DNA of 64,000 nt from Pseudomonas paraeruginosa PA7 (GCF_000017205.1 NC_009656.1:4034001-4098000); one strand, 5' to 3'. Shown: positions 44,889 through 54,308, numbered from the stretch's first letter. Program-made: numbers and translations. Notes: generated by a model not told the origin, from the sequence alone.

Positions 44889-45296
44889 ATGACCCGTGAC
44901 CGACTCGCCGAGCGCTACCGCGCCTACATCGACTGTCTGAACCGCCAGGACTGGGCGCGTCTGGGCGACTTCGTCCATGACCGGGTGCGCTACAACGACG
45001 TGCAGATCGGACTCGACGGCTACCTGCGGATGCTCGAAGGCGACTTCCTGGCGATCCCCGACCTGCGCTTCGAAATCGAGCGCCTGCTCGCCGACCCACC
45101 AGCCCTCGCCTGCCGCCTGCGCTTCGACTGCACGCCCGGCGGCCAGCTGTTCGGCATCCCGGTCAATGGCCAGCGGGTGCGCTTCGCCGAGAACGTCTTC
45201 TATGAATTCGAAGGTGGCCGCATCGCCGGCGTCTGGTCGGTGATAGACAAGGCGGCGATCGCCGCTCAGGTGCGGATGGCATCGCCGCCGCCCTAG
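44889..45296 (+). CDS. SnoaL-like ester cyclase/NTF2-fold protein
   Basis: A 135-residue protein with the SnoaL-like pattern YRAYIDCLNRQDWARLGDFVHDRVRYNDVQIGLDGYLRML (about residues 10-50), then GIPVNGQRVRFAENVFYEFEGGRIAGVWSVIDK. Ester-cyclase type, cytoplasmic, unknown substrate. The ATG at 44889 has AAGGAG upstream. Follows the methyltransferase gene by 75 bp, same strand. Confidence 0.85.
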   Translation: MTRDRLAERYRAYIDCLNRQDWARLGDFVHDRVRYNDVQIGLDGYLRMLEGDFLAIPDLRFEIERLLADPPALACRLRFDCTPGGQLFGIPVNGQRVRFAENVFYEFEGGRIAGVWSVIDKAAIAAQVRMASPPP

Positions 45297-45318
45297 GCGC
45301 CAGGCATGGCCTGCCGGC

Positions 45319-48300
45319 CTACCAGGTATCCACGAAGCGCCGCTTGCTCCCCGCCCGTGGTGCCGGCGTACCGGCGGCGGCCAGGCCGCGCAGGAGCCAG
45401 GCGCGGGTTTCCGCCGGGTCGATCACCGCGTCGATCTCCAGGTAGCTGGCCATGTTCAGCGCCTTGCCGTTGCGGTAGGCCTTGTCCACCATGTCGCGGA
45501 ACAGGGCCTCGCGCCGCTCGGGATCGGCCTCGGCCGCCAGTTCCTTGGCGAAGCCCAGGCGTACCGCGCCTTCCAGGCCCATCGCGCCGAACTCGCCGCT
45601 GGGCCAGGCGACGGTGAACAGCGGCGAGTGGAAGCTGCCCGCCGCCATCGCCTGGGCGCCGAGTCCGTAGCCCTTGCGCAGGACCACGGTGAAAAACGGC
45701 ACCGTCAGGCTCGCGGCGGCGACGAACATGCGCGAGACATGGCGCACCGTGGCCTGTTTCTCCGCCTCCGGGCCGACCATGAAGCCCGGGGTGTCGCAGA
45801 GCGAGACCATCGGCAGATCGAAGGCGTCGCACAACTGCATGAAGCGCGCGGCCTTGTCGCCGGCCGCCGCGTCGATGGCGCCGCCCAGGTGGCCGGGGTC
45901 GTTGGCGATCAGGCCGAACGGCCGGCCCTCGATGCGCACCAGCGCGGTGACCAGGCCGGGAGCGAACTGGCGGCGCAACTCCAGCACGCTGTCCTGGTCG
46001 GCCAGGGCGTCGATCAGTTGGCGGATGTCGTAGACCCGCAGGCGGTTCTCCGGGACCAGGTGGCGCAGCTCGCGCTGGTCGGCGCAGCGCCAGTCGCCGA
46101 CGGCGCCCTGGAAATAACCGAGGTAGCGTCTGGCCACCGCGACCGCCTCGGCTTCGTCCGCCACCAGCACGTCGATCACCCCGTTGGGTCCCTGCACGCT
46201 GGCCGGACCCACTTCCTCGGCGCTGAAGCGACCGAGCCCGCCCCCCTCGATCATCGCCGGACCGGCCATGCCGATGGTCGCGTCGCGGGTCGCGATGATC
46301 ACATCGCAGCAACCCAGCAGCGCGGCGTTGCCGGCGAAGCAGCGGCCGGACACCACCCCCAGCAGCGGTACCAGGCCGGAGAGCCGGGCCATGCCGACGA
46401 AGGTATGGCAATCGAGCCCGGCGACGCCGACGAAGTCGCTATCGCCGGGACGCCCGCCGCCGCCTTCGGCGAACAGCACCAGAGGCAGCCGCCACTGCTC
46501 GGCCAGACCGAGCAGGCGGTCGGTCTTCTTGTGGTTCATCACCCCCTGGGTGCCGGCGAACACCGTGTAGTCGTAGGCCAGCACCAGGCAGCGCGCGGCC
46601 TGTGCGCCAAAGCGGGCGGCGCCCACGCTGCCGGTGCCGGCCACCAGGCCATCGGCGGGGCTGAGTTCCAGCAGTTCTTCCGTGGAGCGCCGACGACGCT
46701 GGGCGGCCAGGGCGAAGCCACCGTATTCGCTGAAGCTGCCCTCATCCAGCAGGTCGAGCACGTTCTCCCGCGCGGTGCGCTGGCCGCTCCGGCGCCGCCG
46801 CGCCACCGCCTGCGGGCGGCGGGCATCGCCCAATGCGGCCTGGCGATCCAGCACTTCGGCGAGGTCGGCGCGGATATGCGCCAGGTCCGGCGCCTGTTCG
46901 ACCTGCGCCAGTGCCTCGTCGCCGTCCAGCGGTTCCAGGAACAGCAGCGGCCGGCCCTCTTCCAGGGCGTCTCCGAGGCGCGCGGCGAGCGAGCGGACGA
47001 TGCCGCCGCGAGCGGCCTTGACCTCGAATTCCATCTTCATCGCTTCCAGCAGCGCGACGCGCTGGCCGGGCCGCAGTCGCTCGCCCTCGGCCACCTCCAG
47101 GGCGACCAGCACGCCAGCGCTCGGCGCCGCCAGCGTCAGGCAGCCCGGCGGCGCCTGCTCCTCGCGCGACGACGCCGCTGCCGTTGGCACCGGCTCGGCA
47201 TGCCGGGACGGATGCTCGCCGGGCCGGGGTGCCAGCAGCGCCTCCAGCTGGCTCTCGACGAAACGGGTGCCGACCCGGTTGGCCTGTACCGCTGGATGCA
47301 ACAGGAGATTGCGCAACAGGTCCAGGTTGCTCGCCACGCCCTCCAGGCGGAACTCGCAGAGCGCCCGGTAGGCCCGGCGCAACGCGGCGGGATAATCCGC
47401 GCCACGCACGATCAGCTTGGCCAGCAGCGAGTCGTAGCCGGGGTTGACGCGATAGCCGGCGTAACCGTAGCCGTCCACCCGCAGACCGGGGCCGCTGGGC
47501 GGTTCGTAAGCGTCGAGGGTACCGGTGGCCGGGCGCGTGCTGCCGTCGGCGGCCAGGGTCTCCAGGTTGATCCGCAGCTGTATCGCGCAACCGCTGGGCG
47601 CCGCTGGCTGCGCCAGGCCCAGGCTGGCCAGGTCGGCGCCGGCGGCGAGGCGCAGTTGGGCGTGCAGCAGGTCGACCCCGGTGACCTCCTCGGTGACGGT
47701 GTGCTCCACCTGGATGCGCGGGTTGGCCTCCATGAAGTAGAACCGTCCCGGCCGCTCTTCATCGACCAGGAACTCGAAGGTGCCGATGCCCTGGTAGCGC
47801 ACCGCCCCGGCCATGCGCAGGGCGCAGTCGATCAGCGCCCTGCGGGTGGCCTCCGGGAGGTCCGGGCCGGGCGCGATCTCCAGCAGCTTCTGCTGGCGCC
47901 GCTGCAGACTGCAGTCGCGCTCCCAGAGATGGCTGACCGCGCCGCTGCCGTCGCCAAGGACCTGCACCTCGATATGTCGCGCCCGCGCCACCAACTGCTC
48001 GACGTACAACTCGTCGCGGCCGAACGCCGCCTGCGCCTCGGCGCGGCAGCGCCGGTAGGCCTCGGCCAGTTGCGCGACGTCGTCCACCGCGCATATGCCG
48101 CGCCCGCCGCCGCCGGCCAGGGCCTTGAGCATCACCGCGGCGCCGGCGCCCAGGTCGCGCAGGAACGCTTCGGCCTCCTCCAGGCCGACCGCGCGGTTGA
48201 GTCCGGCCACCAGCGGCACTTCCAGGCGCTCGGCCAGGGCGCGCGCGGCGGCCTTGTCGCCGAACAGGTCGAGCACCTCGGCTTGCGGCCCGACGAAGCG

Positions 48301-48606
48301 AATGCCGGCGCGCTGGCAACGGCGGGCGAACTCGGCGTTCTCGGCGAGAAAGCCATAGCCCGGATGGATCGCGTCGCACGCCTGCTCCCGGGCCACGGCG
48401 ATCAGCCGCTCCATGTCCAGGTAGGCCGGCGCCCCGCTGCCACCCAGCGGCACCGCGACATCGGCCTGGCGCAGGTGCAGGGAGGCCGCGTCGTCCTCGG
48501 CGTACACCGCCACCGAGCGGATGCCCAGGTCGGCACAGGCGCGGGCGATGCGGATGGCGATCTCGCCACGGTTGGCGATCAGCAGGGCATTGAAGGGAGC
48601 GGTCAC
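45319..48606 (-). CDS. Single-chain acyl-CoA carboxylase (biotin carboxylase-BCCP-carboxyltransferase fusion), PA1400-like
   Basis: A 1095-residue fusion. The biotin carboxylase (residues about 1-450) starts LLIANRGEIAIRIARAC and contains EANPRIQVEHTVTEEVTG; the biotinyl domain has EAMKME with the acceptor lysine at residue 524; the carboxyltransferase (about 600-1095) is of the crotonase-fold acetyl/propionyl-CoA type (FAEGGGGRPGDSDF, GVVSGRCFAGNAALLGCCDVIIA, LVRIEGRPFGLIANDP). It lacks the TIM-barrel carboxyltransferase of pyruvate carboxylase, so the older label pyruvate carboxylase is unlikely. The start is GTG at 48604-48606, with GGAGAA upstream. Divergent from a LysR gene. Confidence 0.92.
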   Translation of the reverse strand: MTAPFNALLIANRGEIAIRIARACADLGIRSVAVYAEDDAASLHLRQADVAVPLGGSGAPAYLDMERLIAVAREQACDAIHPGYGFLAENAEFARRCQRAGIRFVGPQAEVLDLFGDKAAARALAERLEVPLVAGLNRAVGLEEAEAFLRDLGAGAAVMLKALAGGGGRGICAVDDVAQLAEAYRRCRAEAQAAFGRDELYVEQLVARARHIEVQVLGDGSGAVSHLWERDCSLQRRQQKLLEIAPGPDLPEATRRALIDCALRMAGAVRYQGIGTFEFLVDEERPGRFYFMEANPRIQVEHTVTEEVTGVDLLHAQLRLAAGADLASLGLAQPAAPSGCAIQLRINLETLAADGSTRPATGTLDAYEPPSGPGLRVDGYGYAGYRVNPGYDSLLAKLIVRGADYPAALRRAYRALCEFRLEGVASNLDLLRNLLLHPAVQANRVGTRFVESQLEALLAPRPGEHPSRHAEPVPTAAASSREEQAPPGCLTLAAPSAGVLVALEVAEGERLRPGQRVALLEAMKMEFEVKAARGGIVRSLAARLGDALEEGRPLLFLEPLDGDEALAQVEQAPDLAHIRADLAEVLDRQAALGDARRPQAVARRRRSGQRTARENVLDLLDEGSFSEYGGFALAAQRRRRSTEELLELSPADGLVAGTGSVGAARFGAQAARCLVLAYDYTVFAGTQGVMNHKKTDRLLGLAEQWRLPLVLFAEGGGGRPGDSDFVGVAGLDCHTFVGMARLSGLVPLLGVVSGRCFAGNAALLGCCDVIIATRDATIGMAGPAMIEGGGLGRFSAEEVGPASVQGPNGVIDVLVADEAEAVAVARRYLGYFQGAVGDWRCADQRELRHLVPENRLRVYDIRQLIDALADQDSVLELRRQFAPGLVTALVRIEGRPFGLIANDPGHLGGAIDAAAGDKAARFMQLCDAFDLPMVSLCDTPGFMVGPEAEKQATVRHVSRMFVAAASLTVPFFTVVLRKGYGLGAQAMAAGSFHSPLFTVAWPSGEFGAMGLEGAVRLGFAKELAAEADPERREALFRDMVDKAYRNGKALNMASYLEIDAVIDPAETRAWLLRGLAAAGTPAPRAGSKRRFVDTW

Positions 48607-48719
48607 GGCGGCTTCTCCGATTGGCGTTCGGTCATCCGGCGGGCCTCGCGCCGGTCGTCGCAAGCATCTTAGGCAGGCGCCGGGAGCGGCAGAACTGATG
48701 CTTATTCATCGATATCCAT

Positions 48720-48738
48720 GAAACCAATGCATGGTTTC
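48720..48738. promoter_or_regulatory. Candidate LysR operator between carboxylase and regulator genes
   Basis: GAAACC-AATGCAT-GGTTTC is a perfect 6-bp-arm dyad with a 7-nt spacer, 113 bp upstream of the carboxylase GTG and 53 bp upstream of the LysR ATG. Confidence 0.6.
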
Positions 48739-48791
48739 GCCAGCGCCACCGCCTGCTAGGCTGGCGGAAATCCCCGTGCCCGGGCGGAACC

Positions 48792-49724
48792 ATGAATCAG
48801 CCACATGAATGGCCACCCCTCAGCCGCCTCGATCTGAACCTGTTCCGGGTCTTCGAAGTGGTCTATCGCGAGCGCAACCTGACCCGCGCGGCAGCGCTCC
48901 TGCATCTCAGCCAGTCGGCCGTCAGCCACGCCCTGGCGCGCCTGCGCGAACAGCTCGGCGACCCACTGTTCGTCCGCCAGGGCCGCGGCGTGGCGCCGAC
49001 GCCGCTGGCCGAGCGCCTGGCGCCGGGCATCCGCGACGCCCTCGCCGGCCTACAGCGCAGCGTCGCTCGCTGCCAGTCGTTCGACCCGCGGCACGACGCC
49101 CGCACCTTCCTCCTGAACATGCCGGAGCAGTTGGAACCGCTGGTGCTGCCGGACTTCCTCGGCCACCTGCGGCAGGTCGCGCCACAGGTCGAGGTGCGCT
49201 GCAGCAGCCTGCACTGGGCGGAACTGAAGACGGAACTGGAGGCCGGCCGCATCGACGCCGCCGTCGAGGTCGCCCGCCCGACCGATGCCGCGCTGCGCCG
49301 CCAGCCGCTGCTGGAGGACCGCCTGTGGGTGATGGCCGGCCCGGAGTTCGCCGGCGAGCTGAGCGCGGAACGCTACCTGGCGGCCGCGCACGTGGCGGTC
49401 ACTTCGCGACGGCGCGGGATCTGCATCGAGGACCTCGCCCTCGGCCAGCTCGGCCTCACCCGCAAAGTGCGCCAGCGCTGCCAGCACTACCTGTCGGCGG
49501 CGCTGCTGGTCGCCCAGGGCGGCTACCTGCTGACCCTCACCCGGCGCTACGCCGAACTGCTCAACCGCGGCCTGGGCAATCGCCTGTTGCCGATGCCGCT
49601 GGCCTTGCCAGCGGTGGCGCTGAACCTCTACTGGTCGCGCCAGGCCGACGCCGAGCCCGGTGGCCGCTGGCTGCGCGGCGAACTGATGGAACTGGCCGCC
49701 CGCGCCGCGCGAGCGGCTGACTAG
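48792..49724 (+). CDS. LysR-family regulator (PA1399-like)
   Basis: A 310-residue LysR protein. The HTH reads LSRLDLNLFRVFEVVYRERNLTRAAALLHLSQSAVSHALARLREQLGDPLFVRQGRGV (residues about 9-66); RGVAPTPLAERL is the hinge. It belongs to the NodD/LinR-like subgroup starting with DLNLFRVF. Divergent from the acyl-CoA carboxylase, which it probably controls in response to an acyl or aromatic intermediate. The stop overlaps the convergent lipoprotein gene by 4 bp. Confidence 0.9.
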   Translation: MNQPHEWPPLSRLDLNLFRVFEVVYRERNLTRAAALLHLSQSAVSHALARLREQLGDPLFVRQGRGVAPTPLAERLAPGIRDALAGLQRSVARCQSFDPRHDARTFLLNMPEQLEPLVLPDFLGHLRQVAPQVEVRCSSLHWAELKTELEAGRIDAAVEVARPTDAALRRQPLLEDRLWVMAGPEFAGELSAERYLAAAHVAVTSRRRGICIEDLALGQLGLTRKVRQRCQHYLSAALLVAQGGYLLTLTRRYAELLNRGLGNRLLPMPLALPAVALNLYWSRQADAEPGGRWLRGELMELAARAARAAD

Positions 49725-50062
49725 GGCTTCGCCGCCTTGTCGCGCGCCGCCCTCAGCCATTGCCCGGCCTGCGCCGAACATTCCATGACGTAGGTCGTAT
49801 CGATCGCGCAGCGTTCGCCGGTGGCCTTGAGCAGATAGGCGGCGTCCGCCACCTCGTAGTCGGAATGCCGGCGCGGCGTCCCGTTCTCCTGGGACTCGCG
49901 CTCGTCCTCGCGGATAGCGCAGTACAGCGCGTTGCTGCGGGCGAACAGCTCGAGGCACTCGGCGTCCTTGCCCAGCAATGGGTTGGCGCTTCGCTCGTCG
50001 GGGTCGGAGCAGCCGCCGAGCAACAGGCAGGCGCAGGCAATCATGGTCATCGGGCGTCGCAT
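49721..50062 (-). CDS. Small lipoprotein, 113 residues (PA1398-like)
   Basis: MRRPMTMIACACLLLGGCSDPDE is a lipoprotein signal with lipobox LGGC. The mature part has several cysteines (ECLELF, LYCAIREDE, ERCAIDTTYVMECS) that could form disulfides. The start at ATG 50060-50062 is preceded by AAGGAAA. Function unknown. It is the last conserved gene before the type VI island. Confidence 0.85.
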   Translation of the reverse strand: MRRPMTMIACACLLLGGCSDPDERSANPLLGKDAECLELFARSNALYCAIREDERESQENGTPRRHSDYEVADAAYLLKATGERCAIDTTYVMECSAQAGQWLRAARDKAAKP

Positions 50063-50234
50063 GGATTGCTTTTCCTTGGCCAATGGAGGCCCCATTAGAA
50101 CAGCCCTTGCGCCGCCACGCACCCGCTCCGCCCGCATGGCCGCCCCACGGCGGCGGCCTGCCAGCTGTGCCGCCTGTGGTTCGCGTAAGGTGACAGGCTC
50201 AGAGGGAGCAATGGCTTGGCGCGAAGCGGGACCC

Positions 50235-50260
50235 GCCTCCCGACAATAAACCTGGGAGGC
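50235..50260 (-). terminator. Hairpin downstream of the lipase operon
   Basis: GCCTCCC and GGGAGGC flank a 12-nt loop 45 bp after the lipase stop. No T-tract. It may terminate the type VI cassette transcript; it also marks the likely left end of the island. Confidence 0.4.
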
Positions 50261-50305
50261 AGAGCGAATAGAGAAGCCCACCGGCAAGGCGTGCCTTGCT
50301 CCACA

Positions 50306-52543
50306 CTATCCAGACGCATCGATATCCAGATCGAACACCGCTCCAGGGACATGGCCGCCTACCAGAGCGGCGATCGCGCGCTCATTGCTGTCGGCATCCG
50401 GCGGGGCCATCGCGAGTTGTTCATGCGAGCGATTGAACGAGTGCGCCAGCCAGCGCTCCAGGCTCACCGCCAGCGCCTCGGGCCGATCGGCAACCCGGCC
50501 GTAGACCTTGGTCTCGCTGACACGCTCGACGCTCAATGCTTTCAGTCGCACAGCGGTCTGTTGCAACCTGCCGATTTCAGCGCGCAATGGCCCCATTATC
50601 TGTTGTTCCCTGGCAGAACCGTAGGCCGCCGCCTCCTTTTCCCGCAACTGCGCCTTGAAGTCCTGCAGCGCTTCCCCGACCCGCTCATACTCGGTCGGGG
50701 TCACCACGGTGCGGCCTTCCTCCAAGGCCTCTTGTGCACGGCGCAGGGAAGCCCAGCAATGCGGGATGTAGCTGGCGACCATCTTGTGATCGGCATTATC
50801 CAGCATCTGCCGCAGCAGCCCGCCCCGCTCCGGCAAGCCATTCCTTGCAGCCAGTGCCTTGGCGCAGACCGCCGCGCCGCCGCGCTCGGTAATGCTTTCG
50901 CAGCCGGGCGTCCACAGGATCGCGGACTTGTGCCCATCGGCAAACGACACGGGCATGAAATGACGCAGTTTGCCGTGGTGCGTGTAAGGCTCGCCGACGA
51001 TGTTGACGGGACTCAGGAGCACCACCGCCCCTCCGATGGCGGGGTTGAAGAGCATCAGCAGGACGCCCGCCCCCGACATGCGCCAAGACGTTTTCATCCA
51101 GGCCGCCGGGACACTGGGCACCGGATCGTTCTGGTTGACCATGCGGTGATGTACCAGAGGCCTGGCGTTTTCCACGAAGGTCTTGTCGCCTACGCGCGGG
51201 CTGCCATAGGTGTAGAGCACGATGTCATATTTTTCTGGTTGTTGCCGCAACATCTCGGCGACCAGCAAAGCCACCGCACCACCAAGGCTATGGCCGGTGA
51301 TCACCAGCTTCTGCCCGCTGTAGAACTTATCCAGGTAGGTTGCAAAGAACTTGATGGCCACCTTGGCCGACTCGTAAAAGCCGTTGTGTACCTTGCCGCT
51401 GGTTTCCTCGAACGGCGTCTGCGCAGCATCCACATCGCGCAGAACGTCAGCCATACTCGCGGTGCCGCGTACCACCAGCAGCATCAGCTCATCGTTGTGG
51501 GTGACATATGCTTGCGTATCGGTACCCCCTCGTTTTTTGGCATCGTCCAGGTAATGGAGCCTGGCCGGATGTTCCTGATCCGCCCCGAGTTCGGGGCTGT
51601 TCACTTCGGGGTAGAGCTCGGGGTCGAACGGTACGACCTCCAGGCGCCTGGAGTAGGCCACTTCTTCATACAGGGGGTAGTAAGCCTTCCCGCCGGCCTG
51701 AGTTGCGTCCACTTGCCACAGCTCATCGGACCTGGCCAGGGCATCGCCGAACCAGTTGCCAACGCTGGGTTGCGCCGGAAAGCTCACGCTGTCGGTTTCC
51801 ACCGGTTGCGTATCGGGTTCCTGGCCAAACGGGCTATAGCTCAGGGTCGACATCAGCGCCAACTGGTACAGGTTGAGGTAGCAGAACGCTTCGCCCGTGG
51901 ACAGGAGTGGACTCAGCGCCCGCAAGGGGCGCACCTCCAGCACATGGTGCCGGTTCGGCAACAGCGCGATACCGCGAACCCGGGGAGGCCTGGGGCCGAA
52001 TCCCAACTCCGCCATGGCGGCCGAGGGACGGCGCATCAGCGCATGCACCTGGTGCCGGGGCGGAAAGTACCGGAGCGCCAGGGGCGGAAGATGGGCCCGG
52101 TGCTCCACCAGTTCGCTCACCTCGACCTGGCAGAAAGAATCGGCCTGGCCTTGGGCGGGGTTGGACCGGGTGCGGGCGCCGTCAGGGTTGACAAAGCGGG
52201 TCTTCTCGGCACGCACTTGCAGTTCAGTGATGGGGAGCGGGTAATGTGGCCTCTTTTGTAAAAACGTGTAGCTCTTCTCACTCCCTTGATAGGCTTGAGC
52301 GAGCTTGAGAACGACCGGCCCGCAATAGTGCCGATTGATTCGGCCTGTCCCTGTTTCGTCCAGAACACCAAGGTAGACAACCTCCTCAGAATCGCTGACT
52401 TCATAGGCCAGACCGGCATAGGGGCTGCCATCCCCCCGCTCATCCACCAATTGAAAGCTGGTCGAGTGAGTGCGACGCGGGCAGGCATGGATACGTTCAC
52501 TGAAGAATGGCTTTTCCCACTCCTCCATCGGCCCAGGGGTCAT
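50306..52543 (-). CDS. Type VI lipase effector, class 3 lipase domain
   Basis: A 745-residue predicted antibacterial phospholipase/lipase. The N-terminal module (MTPGPMEEWEKPFFSERIHACP..SFQLVDERGDGSPYAGLAYEV, residues 1-48) resembles the leading module of several VgrG-linked effectors. The lipase_3 domain has VITGHSLGGAVAL with nucleophile Ser419, GSPRVGD, NQNDPVP and THHGK for the acid/base residues. A hydrophobic stretch around residues 489-512 could insert in membranes. The start overlaps the upstream immunity stop (ATGA). It is last in the vgrG-chaperone-immunity-effector unit; enzymes of this kind attack periplasmic or inner-membrane lipids of rivals. Tle subclass not assigned. Confidence 0.88.
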   Translation of the reverse strand: MTPGPMEEWEKPFFSERIHACPRRTHSTSFQLVDERGDGSPYAGLAYEVSDSEEVVYLGVLDETGTGRINRHYCGPVVLKLAQAYQGSEKSYTFLQKRPHYPLPITELQVRAEKTRFVNPDGARTRSNPAQGQADSFCQVEVSELVEHRAHLPPLALRYFPPRHQVHALMRRPSAAMAELGFGPRPPRVRGIALLPNRHHVLEVRPLRALSPLLSTGEAFCYLNLYQLALMSTLSYSPFGQEPDTQPVETDSVSFPAQPSVGNWFGDALARSDELWQVDATQAGGKAYYPLYEEVAYSRRLEVVPFDPELYPEVNSPELGADQEHPARLHYLDDAKKRGGTDTQAYVTHNDELMLLVVRGTASMADVLRDVDAAQTPFEETSGKVHNGFYESAKVAIKFFATYLDKFYSGQKLVITGHSLGGAVALLVAEMLRQQPEKYDIVLYTYGSPRVGDKTFVENARPLVHHRMVNQNDPVPSVPAAWMKTSWRMSGAGVLLMLFNPAIGGAVVLLSPVNIVGEPYTHHGKLRHFMPVSFADGHKSAILWTPGCESITERGGAAVCAKALAARNGLPERGGLLRQMLDNADHKMVASYIPHCWASLRRAQEALEEGRTVVTPTEYERVGEALQDFKAQLREKEAAAYGSAREQQIMGPLRAEIGRLQQTAVRLKALSVERVSETKVYGRVADRPEALAVSLERWLAHSFNRSHEQLAMAPPDADSNERAIAALVGGHVPGAVFDLDIDASG

Positions 52544-53331
52544 GGGGACACCGCCTTGTTTTCCGTACAACCGGGATAGAGGGTGCAGTTGCGTCCATCC
52601 GGCATTCTGAAGGTGCTGAAGTCCTTGTAGTTTCCATAGCAAAACGCGTATTGATCTTCAAAATTGTCACCCAAGCAGCGTTTCCACCCTCCAGGTACCT
52701 TGACCCACGTGTCGCCGATAGCTGGCAGCTCTTCGTCAGCCAGCTTGATCCTCAACTTCACCGTCTTGCCGGGCAGTTGATCCAGGGTATAGGCCACGAA
52801 AGGTTTCGCTTTGCGCCGTACACCCGTCTCATCCATCCTTTTGCAATCGAGGAGCTTTCTCAGAACACGGGTCTTCCCGGCTGTACGAAACAGCCACTGG
52901 CATTGCCCGGCAAACTCGCTTTCCCCGGCCGCATTGAAAGTGCCTTTTTTCACCTCGACCAGCTTGTCTCGTACGACGATCAGGGCCGAGTCACGCCCGA
53001 AATCCCTCCAACTCTTGCCATACCAGCCATAGATATAGAAATCGATGCTCTGCAGTACCAAAGGGCAGCCACTGACCGTACGGCGTAACAATATCTTCGA
53101 ATCCCGTTCATATTTTTCCCGACCCGAGTTATAGCCAATCTGGGTATCCTTCCCCCCCGGCACCGTGCAGGTTTCACCTTTGGCCGGCACATAAGTTGCC
53201 GTGGCTTCGTAAGTGAACTCAGGCGGCAGATCCGCCGTAACGGTAAAACTGTTGGACTTGCCCAAGGCAGTGCAGCCCTGGGCCAGCGCAAGGCAACTGG
53301 CAAGGGTCATGTTTTTAAGGGTGCGGTTCAT
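52540..53331 (-). CDS. Lipase immunity protein, copy 3 (effector-proximal)
   Basis: A 263-residue secreted/periplasmic protein with a signal of the MNRTLKNMTLASCLALAQGC type; Cys at the end suggests a lipoprotein, though Gln at -2 makes the lipobox weak. The family is not recognised. Copies 2 and 3 agree nearly everywhere, differing at residues such as ELPAIGD versus ERPGWGD and in the last 40 residues (CLGDNFEDQYAFCYGN). Placement directly before the lipase with ATGA overlap makes it the cognate immunity candidate. Immunity in the periplasm fits a periplasm-acting lipase. Confidence 0.82.
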   Translation of the reverse strand: MNRTLKNMTLASCLALAQGCTALGKSNSFTVTADLPPEFTYEATATYVPAKGETCTVPGGKDTQIGYNSGREKYERDSKILLRRTVSGCPLVLQSIDFYIYGWYGKSWRDFGRDSALIVVRDKLVEVKKGTFNAAGESEFAGQCQWLFRTAGKTRVLRKLLDCKRMDETGVRRKAKPFVAYTLDQLPGKTVKLRIKLADEELPAIGDTWVKVPGGWKRCLGDNFEDQYAFCYGNYKDFSTFRMPDGRNCTLYPGCTENKAVSP

Positions 53332-53370
53332 ATGGAGGCGTCTCCTTGCCAATAACTGCAGTCTTGGACG

Positions 53371-53478
53371 TTATTCGTCCACGGGTTGAAAGTTGCTGGA
53401 GCGCGAGCGCAGTGGGCAGGTATGGATACGCTCAGCGAAGAACGGCTTTGCCCACTCCTCCATCGGCCCAAGAATCAT
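53371..53478 (-). pseudogene. Lipase 5' fragment in spacer 2 (35 codons)
   Basis: The spacer between immunity copies 2 and 3 begins with an ATG overlapping the copy-2 stop and encodes 35 residues (MILGPMEEWAKPFFAERIHT...NFQPVDE), then TAA. They align one-to-one with lipase residues 1-35 (24 of 35 identical). After the stop, TTATTGGCAAGGAGACGCC matches the 3' end of the chaperone gene (encoding WQGDA). So this is a fusion scar, not a gene. Confidence 0.8.
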
Positions 53479-54269
53479 GGGGTCACCGGCTTGTTTTCCG
53501 TACAGCCGGGGTAGATGGTGCAGTAGTCACGACCATCCGGCATTCTGAAGGTGCTGAAATCCTTGTAGTTGCCGTTGCAATAGGCTCTTTGATCGTCAAA
53601 ACTCTTGCCCATGCAGCGCTTCCAACCACCGGGCACTTTGACCCAAGTGTCGCCCCACCCCGGCCTCTCTTCGTCAGCCAGCTTGATCCTCAACTTCACC
53701 GTCTTGCCGGGCAGTTGATCCAGGGTGTAGGCCACGAAAGGTTTCGCTTTGCGCCGTACGCCCGTCTCATCCATCCTTTTGCAATCGAGGAGCTTTCTCA
53801 GAACACGGGTCTTCCCGGCTGTACGAAACAGCCACTGGCATTGCCCGGCAAACTCGCTTTCCCCGGCCGCATTGAAAGTGCCTTTTTTCACCTCGACCAG
53901 CTTGTCTCGTACGACGATCAGGGCCGAGTCACGCCCGAAGTCCCCCCTAGCCTTGCCGTACCAGCCATAGATATAGAAATCGATGCTCTGCAGTACCAAG
54001 GGGCAGCCACTGACCGTACGGCGTAACAATATCTTCGAATCCCGTTCATATTTTTCCCGACCCGAGTTATAGCCAATCTGGGTATCCTTCCCCCCCGGCA
54101 CCGTGCAGTTTTCACCTTTGGCCGGCACATAAGTTGCCATGGCTTCATAAGTGAACTCAGGCGGCAGGTCCGCCGTAACGGTAAAACTGTTGGACTTGCC
54201 CAAGGCAGTGCAGCCCTGGGCCAGCGCAAGGCAACTGGCAAGGGTCATGTTTTTAAGGGTGCGGTTCAT
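53475..54269 (-). CDS. Lipase immunity protein, copy 2 (middle)
   Basis: A 264-residue paralogue of the other two copies with the same signal (LASCLALAQGC). It differs from copy 3 mainly at ERPGWGD (about residue 205) and MGKSFDDQRAYCNGN near the C-terminus, where the cysteine/aromatic pattern changes. Its ribosome site GGCAAGGAG lies in the scar left by the chaperone 3' end. Probably protects against a related lipase that has been lost or is carried by other strains. Its stop overlaps the ATG of the 35-codon lipase stub. Confidence 0.82.
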   Translation of the reverse strand: MNRTLKNMTLASCLALAQGCTALGKSNSFTVTADLPPEFTYEAMATYVPAKGENCTVPGGKDTQIGYNSGREKYERDSKILLRRTVSGCPLVLQSIDFYIYGWYGKARGDFGRDSALIVVRDKLVEVKKGTFNAAGESEFAGQCQWLFRTAGKTRVLRKLLDCKRMDETGVRRKAKPFVAYTLDQLPGKTVKLRIKLADEERPGWGDTWVKVPGGWKRCMGKSFDDQRAYCNGNYKDFSTFRMPDGRDYCTIYPGCTENKPVTP

Positions 54270-54308
54270 CTGTAGGCGTCTCCTTGCCAATAACTGCAGT
54301 CTTGGACG

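Noticed and set aside
45319..48606. Pyruvate carboxylase
   Set aside because: The carboxyltransferase part is of the acyl-CoA type and no pyruvate-binding TIM barrel is seen.
45628..48672. 1014-codon open frame opposite the carboxylase gene
   Set aside because: Shadow of the high-GC carboxylase gene; no recognisable motif and antisense codon bias.
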